From: Clytia hemisphaerica
Taxonomy: Eukaryota > Cnidaria > Hydrozoa > Leptothecata > Clytiidae
Reading direction: 5' to 3'
Assembly: GCA_902728285.1 (NCBI GenBank)
Contig: CACVBU010000064.1
Coordinates: forward strand, 721,640-785,639
DNA: 64,000 bases
This document shows positions 45,901-56,988 of the stretch, piece after piece (position 1 is the first letter of the stretch; each line of letters begins with the position of its first letter). The notes beneath the pieces are model-generated. The model was not told where the DNA came from and ran no database searches. It saw nothing but the letters and a program-made list of their open reading frames with translations. The position numbers were made by a program, and so were the translations under genes.

Positions 45901-48900
45901 AAATGTGTACTCCCTCAATGATTCGGATTTCAATGTACCAGGACAAGAAGTTCCAGTAACAACTGATTCTAGCTGGGATTACATCAGAGATCTCGGTCTT
46001 AAAGATATCGACAGCAGCCAAGTACAACTACTGATTGGTGCTGATGTGCCAGATGTTCTCATCAGCCATGATTTCAGGAAGTCAGAGAAAGGCTACCCAT
46101 ATGCTTCAAAGACTCGACTCGGTTGGACTCTGCTTGGAGTGTATGATGGTACTTCAGATCCGATTGAAAGTCGACTTGTTGCACTGACCAGAAATTTGGG
46201 GATCAGAAGTGAACTCTCTGAGGTTGAATACAGCAGTTTCTGGGAGACTGAATCATTTGGTACTGAGGTCAAAGAAAGCAAATCACGCTCTATCGACGAT
46301 CAACGTAACCAAGAAATTCTTGACAAAGAAACTGAATTCAAAGATGGTCACTACATCGTACCAATGCTTTGGAAGAAGGATGTCAACCTTCCTGAAAGCA
46401 AAATCCTGGCTGAGAGACGCCTCAACCAAATTTGCAAGAAGTTCCAATCCAATCCTGACTTCTTTGAGATGTATGCTAAGAACATATCATCCTACCTTGA
46501 GAAAGGATACATCAGAAAACTCTCAGACGAAGAAGCATTATGTCGCACAGCCACTACTTGGTACATCCCTCATCATGGAGTCACCAGTGTGAATAAACCA
46601 GGCAAAGTACGTATGGTGTTCGACGCTGCTGCTCAGTCACATGGAGAAAGCTTGAATTCCAACCTGTACAGTGGTCCTGATCTACTGAACAGCCTTCTTG
46701 GCGTTTTGCTTCGATTTAGACGCCATAGAGTTGCTGTGGTTGCTGATATCGAAGCTATGTTTTGTCAAGTGAGATTGAAAAAGGCTGACATGGATGCAAA
46801 CAGATTCCTGTGGAGAGACGATCCAAAGTCTCACAAACCTCCTGATCACTATAAATTACTCGTACACATTTTTGGGCTGACGGATTCTCCCTGTGCTGCA
46901 ACCTATGCCCTACAACGAGCTGCAAGAGATCAAGCTAACGACTATCCACCCGAAGTCATCAAAGCTGTCTTGAGAAATTTCTATGTCGATGACTTACTCA
47001 TGTCATATTCAAATGCTACATCAGCCAAGGAGACCAGTCATGGTGTTATCAGTCTTCTCAACAACAAAGGCTTCAACCTGACGAAGTTCCAAAGTAACGA
47101 CGAATCCGTTTTGAAGGACTTACCAACAGAAAAGCTTGCTACTCAATCTACTGGGATCAAACTGGACGACAAGGTCATGTCGAGAGCACTAGGCGTTCAC
47201 TGGGACCTTGAAACAGATTGTTTTGTTTACAAGGTCAATATTGAAGTTGATCGATCAAAGCCATGTACCAAGAGATCCATCCTCAAGAAGACAGCGACTA
47301 TCTACGATCCACTTGGCCTCTTGACACCAATCACACTTGTCGCCAAACTTTTCATGCAAGAACTATGGAGAGACAAATTTGAATGGGACGAGGAAGTTTC
47401 CAAATCTCTCAAAAATCGTTATGAAGATTGGCTTTGTCGAATGTCTGACATTGCATCCACTGTTGCTGTCCCACGAAGTCTCAACCTTGAAGGTGACCAA
47501 GACGTGCAACTACATATCTTTTGTGACGCTTCCGAGAAGGCATTTGCTGCGTTAGCTTATGTCAGGATCGAGAGTGAAGGAACTGTATCATGCCATATCC
47601 TACTGTCTAAGTCAAGAGTTGCTCCACTGAAAAGATTGACGTTGCCAAGACTTGAATTGCAAGGAGCTGTCATTGCAGTGAGGATGAAAGAAACCATCGT
47701 AGAGGAGATCGATGTTCATTTCTCGTCTATTCGATTCTGGACAGACTCGTCACTCAATCTCCAGTACATCAAGAACGAAAGTAAACGTTTCAAGGTTTTT
47801 GTTGCAAACCGAGTTGCTGAGATACGAAACCATTCTAAAGTCGATCAATGGAACTTCATACCAGGAAAAATCAACCCAGTCGACATTGCAACAAGAGGAG
47901 ATATTGATGACAATGAAGCCATCAGATGCTGGTTCGAAGGACCAGAATTCCTGTTCAAAAACAAGGCAGACTGGCCAACAACATCTGTGACACCCCTGTC
48001 TCCTGACAATACAGAAATCAAAAAGCAGACGCTAGTCTGTAAACTATCATCCATCACACCGATTGTGAAGTTCGACAGATTTTCAAATTGGAAAAGACTG
48101 ATCCGAGCAGTTGCTTGGGTGATTGTTCTTCTGCAACCCAAGATGAGCCGCAAAGAGAAAGGAAGCGACCTCTCAATCAACGAAGAAAGGGCTGGATTTA
48201 CAAAGACATTAAAGATCATCCAGAAAGAAACATTCAATGATGACTCATCCAAAGAACTCCTTGGAAAACTCTCCAAACTAGACCCTTACATCGACACAAA
48301 TGACGGGCTGATGAGAGTTGGCGGCAGACTGAAACGAGGAATGCTCCCATACGCTGCCAAGCATCAAATCATTTTGCCGAAAGATCATCATGCTGTACGC
48401 TTGCTTGTGAGATATTACCACGAGCAAAATCATCATATTGGCACAGAACACCTCATATCACTCCTGAGACAACAGTACTGGATCATCGCTGTCCGAAGCA
48501 TTGTCAAAAGAGTTATTCGAAGCTGTGTCAAGTGCCAGAAGAGGAGACCTAAACCAGGCCAAGTCAAGATGGCAGACCTACCTGTCGACAGAATAACTGT
48601 GGGAGCCCCAACGTTCTTCCACACCGGAGTAGATTTCTTTGGACCAATTCAAGTGAGGGTCCTGAGAAGCAAAGTCAAACGATGGGGATGTCTGTTTACA
48701 TGCCTTGTCACTAGAGCTGTGCATATTGAAGTTTCACCATCATTAGAAGCTGACGATTTCATTAATGTTCTGGACCGATTTATCAACAGAAGAGGAAATC
48801 CAGAGATAATCCGTTCTGATTGTGGTACTAATTTCAAGGGTGCTTCAAACGAGTTAAAGAAAGAAATCGAACGAATGGATCAACTCAAGATTGCCAAGTC

Positions 48901-49522
48901 GTTGCAGAGAAAGGAGATCAAGTGGCATTTCAATCCACCAGAAGCACCTCATATGGGAGGTGTTTGGGAACGTCTCATTCAAAGTGTCAAGATAACGCTG
49001 AGTGTCATCCTCAACGATTCAGCAATATTAAACGATTTCACTCTTCAAACTGTAATGACAGAAGTTGAAGCTGTACTCAACAGTCGACCACTAACTTATG
49101 TTAGCAATGACCCAAACGATCTTGAACCATTGACTCCCAATCACTTCCTTTTGGGAAGACCTTCTTCAAAACCCATCATAAGCGTGGATTACGAAATTCG
49201 ATCAGCTCCTCGAAAGAAGTGGAAGCAGGTACAATCAATAACGAACCAATTTTGGGATAGATGGTCCAAAGAGTATCTTGCGACATTGACCACTAGGTCG
49301 AAATGGCGAAAGACAAGTTCTCCTGCACTGAAGGAAGGTGACTTGGTGATGATGCTTGAGAAGAATCTTGTCCGAAGTCAATGGACCCTTGGACGAATCA
49401 AAGAAGTATTTAAAAGTTCAGATGGAGAAGTACGAAAGGTTGAGGTCACCACAAAGGACGGTACATACACTCGACCAACTACAAAGATTTCAAGATTGGA
49501 GCTAGAATCAACCAGCTGCTGA
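42941..49522 (+). CDS. BEL/Pao gag-pol polyprotein, 2193 residues, intact
   Basis: Domains in order with approximate residues: gag-like N-terminal region 1-560 with a 13-15-residue tandem repeat at about 410-490 (DPFVNANPST type); capsid-like region typical of BEL elements about 565-730; cysteine-rich zinc region 768-835 (CSLCNKDHW, CFNC, CFIDGC); aspartic protease with DTGS near 929; reverse transcriptase about 1200-1360 with YVDD near 1347; RNase H with FCDAS near 1527; integrase zinc region about 1820-1880, catalytic residues in GVDFFGP (about 1896), RSDCGTNF (about 1959) and GGVWE (about 2010); C-terminal domain to 2193 rich in basic residues. The start ATG follows the leader and gives a basic N terminus. 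No stop or shift was seen. All enzymes needed for retrotransposition appear present. Confidence 0.95.
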   Translation: MSQSDRAREIQLKKEISQTMRKRNGAKHRITKMIPEILGLVDQRGSRTEIRFLRTTLDQTLKGAINHHEALMLILPEGDSRFGDEWIDELALNVNSCFGRIERYLDSRKDDPPSSLLSSKKREDIQKWREKSRDQEGSGSGSNPSMSDMCGAFSKLYVNESQLLGELRSLPDPASQNESIELPIISSASEIQSVQTVINHTNTETRSIQNLSDSASNTHAIQKHTEFIETTMQDYTEPFVTSTHDTNLNTQTNINPFAVASTSQHGGARARNPIPTNTGLLNSPVSPMKNLVETYLNPNTDEFTPKLPRNPGYQPNFNDQLQSTYTIPNVSTVYPTLILSDDELNLPNPNPTVRLSTTLLAPHANVASKMALSPHGNVNQMIKPPQATYTQPTLTPHVTVQQTLPRQANVISKTLNPLVNVKPSKTLIPQMNVYTSTALDPFVNANPSTTLYPLVNVNTSTALDPFVNANPSTTLNPLVNVNPSTTLPPQMKNVVTSSLPTEASKRSLKSVQFVDSNRPIQGTHPIVERRSLDQWIDELDPNNLTIPDTNHSRNIQMELLIQQRLPRQELIVFAGEADKWIEFVSKFYDIVHKQPYLDSFQKHTYLSQHLKGEALKSIEGFTNDDQGYVSSLKKLKYLFGNKVVVAQSVIQRITKRKQVHDSDPKALANLYFEISTCLNTLLKMNYVADIYSTDLLRQTLSKLPVYLQRKWSEYSFVLRRNQEPNLYHLEKWLQDRVMAARDPYLNNDGYKKLSNMHNRTSPDDDYQEQKRRCSLCNKDHWLYRCPIYKSKGDTEKVSFVRKKRLCFNCLSPKHNVKACKSKRHCFIDGCKIRHHTTLHQGLKKGPDKPDKSHQPKLKSSAPKEQQNSPKVDEVKSEDPSIPPANLPDGEKIETTINRLVKGRSHVYLQVVPVRVKNARGMWVDTYAMLDTGSQCTLITKSLCKELNLQGRKTKINFGTIKDSTILPTKLVDLTIAAVDGSYQTKVKNVYSLNDSDFNVPGQEVPVTTDSSWDYIRDLGLKDIDSSQVQLLIGADVPDVLISHDFRKSEKGYPYASKTRLGWTLLGVYDGTSDPIESRLVALTRNLGIRSELSEVEYSSFWETESFGTEVKESKSRSIDDQRNQEILDKETEFKDGHYIVPMLWKKDVNLPESKILAERRLNQICKKFQSNPDFFEMYAKNISSYLEKGYIRKLSDEEALCRTATTWYIPHHGVTSVNKPGKVRMVFDAAAQSHGESLNSNLYSGPDLLNSLLGVLLRFRRHRVAVVADIEAMFCQVRLKKADMDANRFLWRDDPKSHKPPDHYKLLVHIFGLTDSPCAATYALQRAARDQANDYPPEVIKAVLRNFYVDDLLMSYSNATSAKETSHGVISLLNNKGFNLTKFQSNDESVLKDLPTEKLATQSTGIKLDDKVMSRALGVHWDLETDCFVYKVNIEVDRSKPCTKRSILKKTATIYDPLGLLTPITLVAKLFMQELWRDKFEWDEEVSKSLKNRYEDWLCRMSDIASTVAVPRSLNLEGDQDVQLHIFCDASEKAFAALAYVRIESEGTVSCHILLSKSRVAPLKRLTLPRLELQGAVIAVRMKETIVEEIDVHFSSIRFWTDSSLNLQYIKNESKRFKVFVANRVAEIRNHSKVDQWNFIPGKINPVDIATRGDIDDNEAIRCWFEGPEFLFKNKADWPTTSVTPLSPDNTEIKKQTLVCKLSSITPIVKFDRFSNWKRLIRAVAWVIVLLQPKMSRKEKGSDLSINEERAGFTKTLKIIQKETFNDDSSKELLGKLSKLDPYIDTNDGLMRVGGRLKRGMLPYAAKHQIILPKDHHAVRLLVRYYHEQNHHIGTEHLISLLRQQYWIIAVRSIVKRVIRSCVKCQKRRPKPGQVKMADLPVDRITVGAPTFFHTGVDFFGPIQVRVLRSKVKRWGCLFTCLVTRAVHIEVSPSLEADDFINVLDRFINRRGNPEIIRSDCGTNFKGASNELKKEIERMDQLKIAKSLQRKEIKWHFNPPEAPHMGGVWERLIQSVKITLSVILNDSAILNDFTLQTVMTEVEAVLNSRPLTYVSNDPNDLEPLTPNHFLLGRPSSKPIISVDYEIRSAPRKKWKQVQSITNQFWDRWSKEYLATLTTRSKWRKTSSPALKEGDLVMMLEKNLVRSQWTLGRIKEVFKSSDGEVRKVEVTTKDGTYTRPTTKISRLELESTSC

Positions 49523-50306
49523 AGTCAACCAATCAATGTTTGCGTTCACTGTTCAATTTGTGTGCTTCCTGGGCATGAAGAAAGAAGATCAACTGCATCG
49601 GAATTCCTCTGCTCACCATCAAAATGTCTAATTTGTGTGCTTCCTCTGGGCACGAAGATAAGAAGATAATCTACATCAATTCAATCAATTGTTCATCAAC
49701 GTGTATCAATTTGCCAATCCTGTTTCGTCTTGTGTGCTTCCTGGGCACGAAGAAAACACCTTGTGTGCTTCCTGGGCACGAAGAAAACACCTTGTGTGCT
49801 TCCTGGGCACGAAGAAAACGCCTTGTGTGCTTCCTGGGCACGAAGAAAACGCCTTGTGTGCTTCCTGGGCACGAAGAAAACGCCTTGTGTGCCACTGGGG
49901 CATGAAGAAAACACTTTGCGTACCTCTGGGGTGCGAAGAAAACACCTTGTGTGCTTCCTGGGCACGAAGAAAGAAGATCCATCAACTCTACACTCTCCAA
50001 CTGTCAACTCTACGACAAAATAAAAGAATGACATAACCAACGTATTGGTATTCATTAAATTTGAACCTACTTTCACGGAACATTACATTGAACTCACGTA
50101 ATGAAATGTATTGATTACACCTGAAAACGTTACTGATTAGAACTACGTTACACGAACACTACATGAAACATAACTGTCATAATATGTCATACTATTGAAT
50201 GTGAAGTACATATATTGAAGAGTCATACATATTGACAACTGAACTGTGCGTTGCTCTGTGAAGCAAAATTGCATTCTGTTGAGATGCATTATCTCAAGGA
50301 AGGGAG
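49523..50306 (+). repeat. 3' region of BEL/Pao element with 31-bp tandem repeat
   Basis: From about 49728 to 49975 the unit TGTGCTTCCTGGGCACGAAG repeats about eight times with 31-32 bp spacing (CTGGG at 49741, 49772, 49803, 49834, 49865, 49895, 49926, 49958), with earlier degenerate copies at 49560 and 49630. ORFs in several frames and on both strands are by-products of the repeat. A polypurine tract AAGGAAGGGAG (50296-50306) abuts the 3' LTR and would prime plus-strand synthesis. Confidence 0.85.
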
Positions 50307-50592
50307 TGTAAACAATTACTTAATCACCAGCATCATTTGGAGGATAGTTATCTTTATTATACGTCCCTCGAGGGACGTCACATTTTATTGTCCTTCGGGA
50401 ATCAAACTTTGATTTATAAACAGCATATTGAAACGTAGCTAATTTGATACTCGTCACTGTTATTTATGAAGACTTATGAGAGGAACATAGTGTTTTGATG
50501 TGGAAAATTTGACTGATGTTTAGAAGATAGTTTTTATAAGCCGAAGGCTTTTTTACTGACTCAAATTCATGTTTGAACACAAATCCTTTACA
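50307..50592 (+). repeat. 3' LTR of BEL/Pao element
   Basis: 286 bp, same sequence as the 5' LTR as far as I can see by eye. Confidence 0.95.
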
Positions 50593-50597
50593 AGCGT

Positions 50598-51731
50598 GAT
50601 GTCAAAATTTACACATACGACCACTGTAATACTTACTGTAACCAATTCTATTTTATAATGTAACATATATGTATTTCAATACTAAAGTCGTGTTCACTGC
50701 AAGATCTATCCAATAAACTATGCCTTATGTGTCTATTATTGTTTGAGATTTGAGAAGAGAAAATAGCTGAGAAGTAGAGAAATTTACAGTTAATGTTATC
50801 TCAAAACTCAATAAGCGGGGGAGTTGTAATAAAAATGTCCTGGGTGGAAAATTTTCGAAAAATTAATAAGCGCCCCCCCCCCACCTACCGCTACTAGGTA
50901 CCCGAGAGTACTTACTTGTACACTATTCTGCACTTTCACAGTATCCCTCTCCTCTTTATGTCATTATATACCGCCACGCGTCATTGATACTACCTAGAAC
51001 GCAAATGTTAATGTCAAAATCCTTGAAATTAAATTATTATCTTACTAGAATAGAGATACATATTAAAATGGTTTAAAGGATAAAACCAGGTGAAAACATT
51101 CGAGAACGAAATACCTTTTCCCAATTGTATGCCGTGCAATATGACGATGCGTTGACTTATCAATCCGGGATGCTTGATAGCTGTACCATTATTCGATGTG
51201 TCGATCTGGAATATCTTGAAAGAAAAGCAATATATTAAAATTATTTTAATCTTCAACCGGCAAAACCACATTTAATACCCATCAAATATGAAACAGTTGA
51301 CACACAACAGAGTTTCAAAACCTTTTCTAACATTTTTAAATAGCCATCGTGTGGCGCTAGAAGATCTTTACAATCCCTAAACGGGAGAGTTTCATTGACT
51401 TAAATCAAAATACCTTACGTGTCCGCCGCCTTAGGTGGATTAAACTCCGTGGAGAAATTGAAAAAGGTAAATTGGTGATTTTCATGAATTTTCGCTCTTT
51501 TCGCGAAACTTAGTTCATGCTAGATTGGAAATCCGTTAAAACTAAAGAAATTGGTGAAATTTGGTAAAAAAGAGGCTGCTTCGCAGCTAATTTTTTAGAT
51601 TCTCAATTAACGAAAAATCAGTACATGCAAAAATTAACTGACTTAGGGTAATAATAGCGGCATTCTAAGTTGCGTCATTATAAGACAAAAAGTGAAAAGA
51701 ATTAAAATTCTCACTCGCACGAGACAGACTT
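50598..51731. other. Intergenic, nothing recognised
   Basis: AT-rich with a C run near 50873. No gene or repeat unit was identified. Confidence 0.5.
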
Positions 51732-53335
51732 GTAATGTGTATTCCCTTCGTTGTGAGAAAGGGGTGTAATGTGTAGTTCCTTCGTTGTGAGAAAGGGGTG
51801 TAATATGTATTCCCTTCGTTGCGAGAAAGGGGGTGTAATGTGTATTCCCTTCGTTGCGAGAAAGGGGTGTAATATGTATTCCCTTCGTTGTGAGAAAGGG
51901 GTGTAATGTGTATTCCCTTCGTTGCGAGAAAGGGGTGTAATATGTATTCCCTTCGTTGCGAGAAAGGGGTATAATGTGTATTCCCTTCGTTGTGAGAAAG
52001 GGGTGTGTGATGTCTATTCCATTCTTTGCGAGACTGAGATGTAATGTGTATTCCCTTCGTTGTGAGAAAGGGGTGTAATGTGTATTCCCTTCGTTGCGAG
52101 AAAGGGGGTGTAATATGTATTCCCTTCGTTGCGAGAAAGGTGTGTAATGTGTATTTCCTTCGTTGTGAGAAAGGGGTGTAATGTGTAGTTCCTTCGTTGT
52201 GAGAAAGGGGTGTAATGTGTAGTTCCTTCGTTGCGAGAAAGGTGTGTAATATGTATTCCCTTCGTTGCGAGAAAGGGGGTGTAATGTGTATTCCCTTCGT
52301 TGCGAGAAAGGGGTGTAATATGTATTCCCTTCGTTGCGAGAAAGGGGTATAATGTGTATTCCCTTCGTTGTGAGAAAGGGGTGTGTGATGTCTATTCCAT
52401 TCTTTGCGAGACTGAGATGTAATGTGTATTCCCTTCGTTGCGAGACAGGGGTGTAATGTGTATTCCCTTCGTTGCGAGAAAGGGGTGTAATATGTATTCC
52501 CTTCGTTGCGAGAAAGGGGTATAATGTGTATTCCCTTCGTTGTGAGAAAGGGGTGTGTGATGTCTATTCCATTCTTTGCGAGACTGAGATGTAATGTGTA
52601 TTCCCTTCGTTGCGAGACAGGGGTGTAATGTGTATTCCCTTCGTTGCGAGAAAGGGGTGTAATATGTATTCCCTTCGTTGCGAGAAAGGGGTATAATGTG
52701 TATTCCCTTCGTTGTGAGAAAGGGGTGTGTGATGTCTATTCCATTCTTTGCGAGACTGAGATGTAATGTGTATTCCCTTCGTTGCGAGACAGGGGTGTAA
52801 TGTGTATTCCCTTCGTTGTGAGAAAGGGGTGTGTGATGTCTATTCCATTCTTTGCGAGACTGAGATGTAATGTGTATTCCCTTCGTTGCGAGACAGGGGT
52901 GTAATGTGTATTCCCTTCGTTGCGAGAAAGGGGTGTAATATGTATTCCCTTCGTTGCGAGAAAGGGGTATAATGTGTATTCCCTTCGTTGTGAGAAAGGG
53001 GTGTGTGATGTCTATTCCATTCTTTGCGAGACTGAGATGTAATGTGTATTCCCTTCGTTGCGAGACAGGGGTGTAATGTGTATTCCCTTCGTTGCGAGAA
53101 AGGGGTGTAATATGTATTCCCTTCGTTGCGAGAAAGGGGTATAATGTGTATTCCCTTCGTTGTGAGAAAGGGGTGTGTGATGTCTATTCCATTTTTTGCG
53201 AGACTGAGATGTAATGTGTATTCCCTTCGTTGCGAGACAGGGGTGTAATGTGTATTTCCTTCGTTGCGAGAAAGGGGTGTAATGTGTATTCCCTTCGTTG
53301 CGAGACAGGGATGTAATATGGTATTTCCTTCGTTG
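51732..53335 (+). repeat. 34-bp minisatellite with 172-bp higher-order structure
   Basis: The monomer is about 34 bp, built on GTGTAATGTGTATTCCC and TTCGTTGCGAGAAAGGGG. A variant GTGTGTGATGTCTATTCC recurs at 52003, 52381, 52553, 52725, 52829, 53001 and 53173. Spacing is 172 bp in four cases and 104 bp in one, that is five or three monomers, so blocks have been duplicated as units. The array ends in a GGCGCGAGA repeat (53346-53366). Confidence 0.95.
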
Positions 53336-56104
53336 GAACCAGAGAGGCGCGAGAGGCGCGAGAGGCGGGGAGAGCTAAAATACCATTTGCATGAGACAGG
53401 GATATGCGTATCTGATAAAATGATATTTCTTCGGGAAATTCTCGTATCTTTTCGTCCCCCTTTTACGTTGCCTTAATATACATCTTGAATTAATGCTTGT
53501 GAAAGAACATGAAAGAGCAAGCTTTTAAACTTTTATCCCGCTCACTTTTATCGATCGTGATATAAAGAGGCCCTTAAAAATATCCTTGAACTCATTTGCA
53601 TGTCAATGAACTTCATAAAGTAACTCTCGCAGGAGATCTGCAAAATGTGACGTCATTCTAATTAGATCGTGCAACAGTTTAACAACTTAATCGATTGACA
53701 TGAATATTTCAAGTTGTCAACATAGGCTTATTATCCTAAATAAGCAAAAAAATAGGGTCAACTTTATGGGGTTATAGCTCCTCAAGGATTCATTATTTTT
53801 CAAAAAGATTTTGTATTCTTTACAATTAGTCTATGTGCATCACTGCTGTGCAAAATTTTTACACATATCTTTCCGCAATATTTTATAATCACGGTTTCAA
53901 AAAAGACGGTCGAAAATTTCCGTTTTTTGCCCCATTCTCGATAGGAATAAATAGTCTTGTTTTTTCTTTTGCACCGTTCGAAAGACCTTCGTTGTGGCCA
54001 AATGTGTAGAAAAAATGAATGTGATTCATTCATTCTATAAAAAGTTACAGCACTTCAAAGTCGGCCGAAGTCATCAGGCAGTGGCCGAAGTCATCTGGAT
54101 TTACGGTATTCAATAGAATATAGCGTTAGCCTAAAGGTCTATCATAAGGGTACAGTCTGTTTATTCTGTTATTGAAAATCTATTTTGATCCAAAAGACAC
54201 ATCAACGTGTAAGTGTATTTTACAAAGAGGCTTACAAATTTTGTGTCTTGACACTTATTGTATTGTTAATTCTAGTGATAGAAAGAAATAATTTTCAAAA
54301 TATTCTTGATACGAGGTTAAATCTTTTTTCACTTTTCATCCTATATTATATTACAAAAGGATTTGATGTTCGTAATTGGGCATATAAATTCTTTCTGGTG
54401 CTATAAAGGGCCTTTTAGAAAAAAATCAGGCAGGTTATTTTGGAATATTTTTGAGTCAATTTATTTCTACAGTAGGAGAGAACTTAGCAAATCAAGCACA
54501 TGCATATGTCAACAAGCTCTTTTCTGATCTTTGAAATAAATATCTTATTCCACTGTTTTCATTCAGAAAAATCTTTTTTCTTCTTCAATTCTCAGAATTC
54601 CAGGAAATTATAACACACTATAAACTAAAAGAGCCCATATATTATGGATGAATAAATTACTCTGATCAAGAACAAGTTTAATAGCAATATTTTTCGCAGG
54701 AACTAATTTCTGTGGAACTAATGCGTTTTTCGGTGTCTACTCTTGTGTTTAATTGTAGGGGTGGGTGGAATAAGCAGGGGAGTTGGTACTTTGGGAGAAA
54801 ATCCATAAAATGGGGAGGTCAATATTAAGTGATTTTGGGGTGATTTTCCCAAAAACCCCTAGGAGAATGAAGGTTTTGGTTTGGGACTTTTTCAGGAAAA
54901 TTTCATAAAATTGGGGTTCATTATAAAATGATTTTGGGGGGATTTTTTTCCCCGAAAAATTGCAAAGTGACCCCCTTTAAGCGCAAAAGAGTACTGCAAA
55001 AATTAGTTCCACGGAATACAATCTTTATACTAAAAATCCTCAAAAGCCTCTAGGAATATGAAAGGGTTTGAGCAAAAAGGGGGTGGCAACCGTGAAAATT
55101 ATTTCTGCAAAATGTGCCAAGTAAAACCTCAAAGTATTTTTTTGTAACAATTTTCCGAAATTGAGGTATCAGAATTTGAAATTTTTGAAAATGGGTTATT
55201 AACAGGACAATAGAAGGATCCCACATGCCAAATATTACAAACCATCTGATTATCCCTTTAGTAGTACACTTATTATGGAAAAGACTCTTCCAAATAGGCT
55301 AGAACTTTGTCTGCAAAGTAGTTATTTTTCTGACAAAGAACTAAATTGCTGGTTTCAATTTTCATGCAATGCTTTAAAATAAACTGACTTAAAAAATAAT
55401 ATTTGCGAGCAGATTTTTTTTAAATGCACACACTTGTTATGCTTTTATCAAAGAATTATTGCAATACAGACTGTATCTTTATAAAGTTAATCATAAAGAC
55501 TGGTGCGTCCAGCCAAACACAGATTCGATCTGTAGCTCTCACTGCACCATATTAAAATTATCCACGCCACATTGTTAGCTTTTTGAATTATATAATATTA
55601 GTGAAACTGGGACTCAGTCAGAAGGCTGTTTATGCAAACATAATTTGCAGAGACCTCCTTTATACCCATCCACCCCCCTTTCTGTGATGGAATTTTATCT
55701 CCCCCTCCCTTTCTTACAGAACATCCGTTTTGAAGGAAACTTGCTCTATGCACCACCAAAATTATTTAAAGAGTACAAAGTATATGCAGCCATTACAATG
55801 AAACTTTGCTAGTTTTATCAACCTACACTTTTGCCATCAATCACATTTAGTCTTTTAAAGGGACATAAAAGTAGTAAAATGTAAACATTGCGCGAACCAC
55901 GTGTCATTAACGAGAACAATTAAAATCATGTGTCCAACACAAACTTGTAAAACAGTTGAACAATCAAAATTAGCCATATTTGGTTTGATTTTTTATTTTG
56001 ACATATGTGACATTTGTTTTGATTTTGTATCCGCTGCATACAGTTTGTTTACAAATTTCGCAAGTCCTGTAAGTCCCTTTAAACAAACTGACCATAGTTG
56101 TATA
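53336..56104. other. Intergenic, no gene recognised
   Basis: AT-rich. A stretch at 54770-54970 holds loosely repeated TTTTGGGG and AAAATGGGG motifs. Only chance-like short ORFs are present. Confidence 0.45.
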
Positions 56105-56334
56105 TACCGTGAGATTGGGTAACTTGCATCAGTGGAGGCTAACATGCATAGCCCTCAAATGAATGACCTGGCTGGTCATTAAAACTGTAAAATACAGTAT
56201 TAAATCAAAAGAAAAATGGTAGAGTAGAGCTGCGAGCAGAGCTGCGTAGTTGTATTTTAATGACCAGCCAGGTCATTCATTTGAGGGCTATGCATGTTAG
56301 CCTCCACTGATGCAAGTTACCCAATCTCAAGGTA
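56105..56334. mobile_element. Near-perfect foldback element (80-bp arms, 70-bp loop)
   Basis: 56105-56184 and 56255-56334 are inverted repeats with a single mismatch (ACCGTGAG against ACCTTGAG) as far as seen by eye. TA at both outer ends may be the target duplication. The transcript would form a long double-stranded stem, so a MITE or a small-RNA precursor are both possible. Confidence 0.8.
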
Positions 56335-56988
56335 ATCAGTTTGGCCAAAATTTTCAAACCCCCTTTATTATTTTTATTTCCCTAAATTCTCACCCCACCC
56401 CAGTTTTTTTTGGCAAATCCTGGCACTGTGCCCCCTAGAAAGACCCCAGAAAAGTTGGCATCCTCTTTTGATAGGGGGTAAATGGGGGGTGCAAACTACG
56501 GGAAAATTTCAAAATGCAAAGCCCAAGAATGTTCAATTGAGATTGAGATTTATTGTCATCTCACACCATCAACCTTTTTCTTGCTTTCCAAACATGTTGG
56601 ATGATGTCCTTACAAAAGTACAGTACAACACCAACACAACAAGCAAAAATTCAGTTGCAATTTTAATGAAAATGCTGGGCAGGGGATACACAATAAAATT
56701 GTATAGTGGATACACAATAAAATTGTATAGTCCACAATAGTGGCAGTGGTAAAATGTAAAAGTGGTAGGCTAGTCTCCTTCCAATATCAACCTATATCTG
56801 CCTACTTATATATCCTTATATAATTACTTCTTACTTACTTATGAAGCTTTTCCACATCAAACATTATAAAGAAAAAGACCTACCCAGTCTTTAGTAGAAA
56901 AATAACAAGATAACATTTTTGACATATTACATATTGACTGAAAGTTTGACTTCGAAAACTGTTTTGTTTTTTTAGCGGATGCTCTTAG
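56335..56988. other. Intergenic, nothing recognised
   Basis: AT-rich; a 17-bp direct repeat ATACACAATAAAATTGT lies at 56688-56726. No gene was seen. Confidence 0.45.

Larger units (their letters stand above)
41660..50592 (+). mobile_element. Complete BEL/Pao LTR retrotransposon
   Basis: 8933 bp with two 286-bp LTRs that look identical by eye, TG...CA termini, and the 5-bp target duplication AGCGT at 41655-41659 and 50593-50597. It has one unbroken gag-pol ORF, a polypurine tract and a repeat-rich 3' region. Identical LTRs imply a very recent insertion, and nothing visible in the copy rules out activity. Confidence 0.95.

Noticed and set aside
49624-50076. Cysteine-rich ORFs on both strands
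   Set aside because: They are translations of a 31-bp tandem repeat, open in several frames at once.
51732-53335. CRISPR-like array
   Set aside because: Units are contiguous with no unique spacers, there are no cas genes, and the host is a eukaryote.
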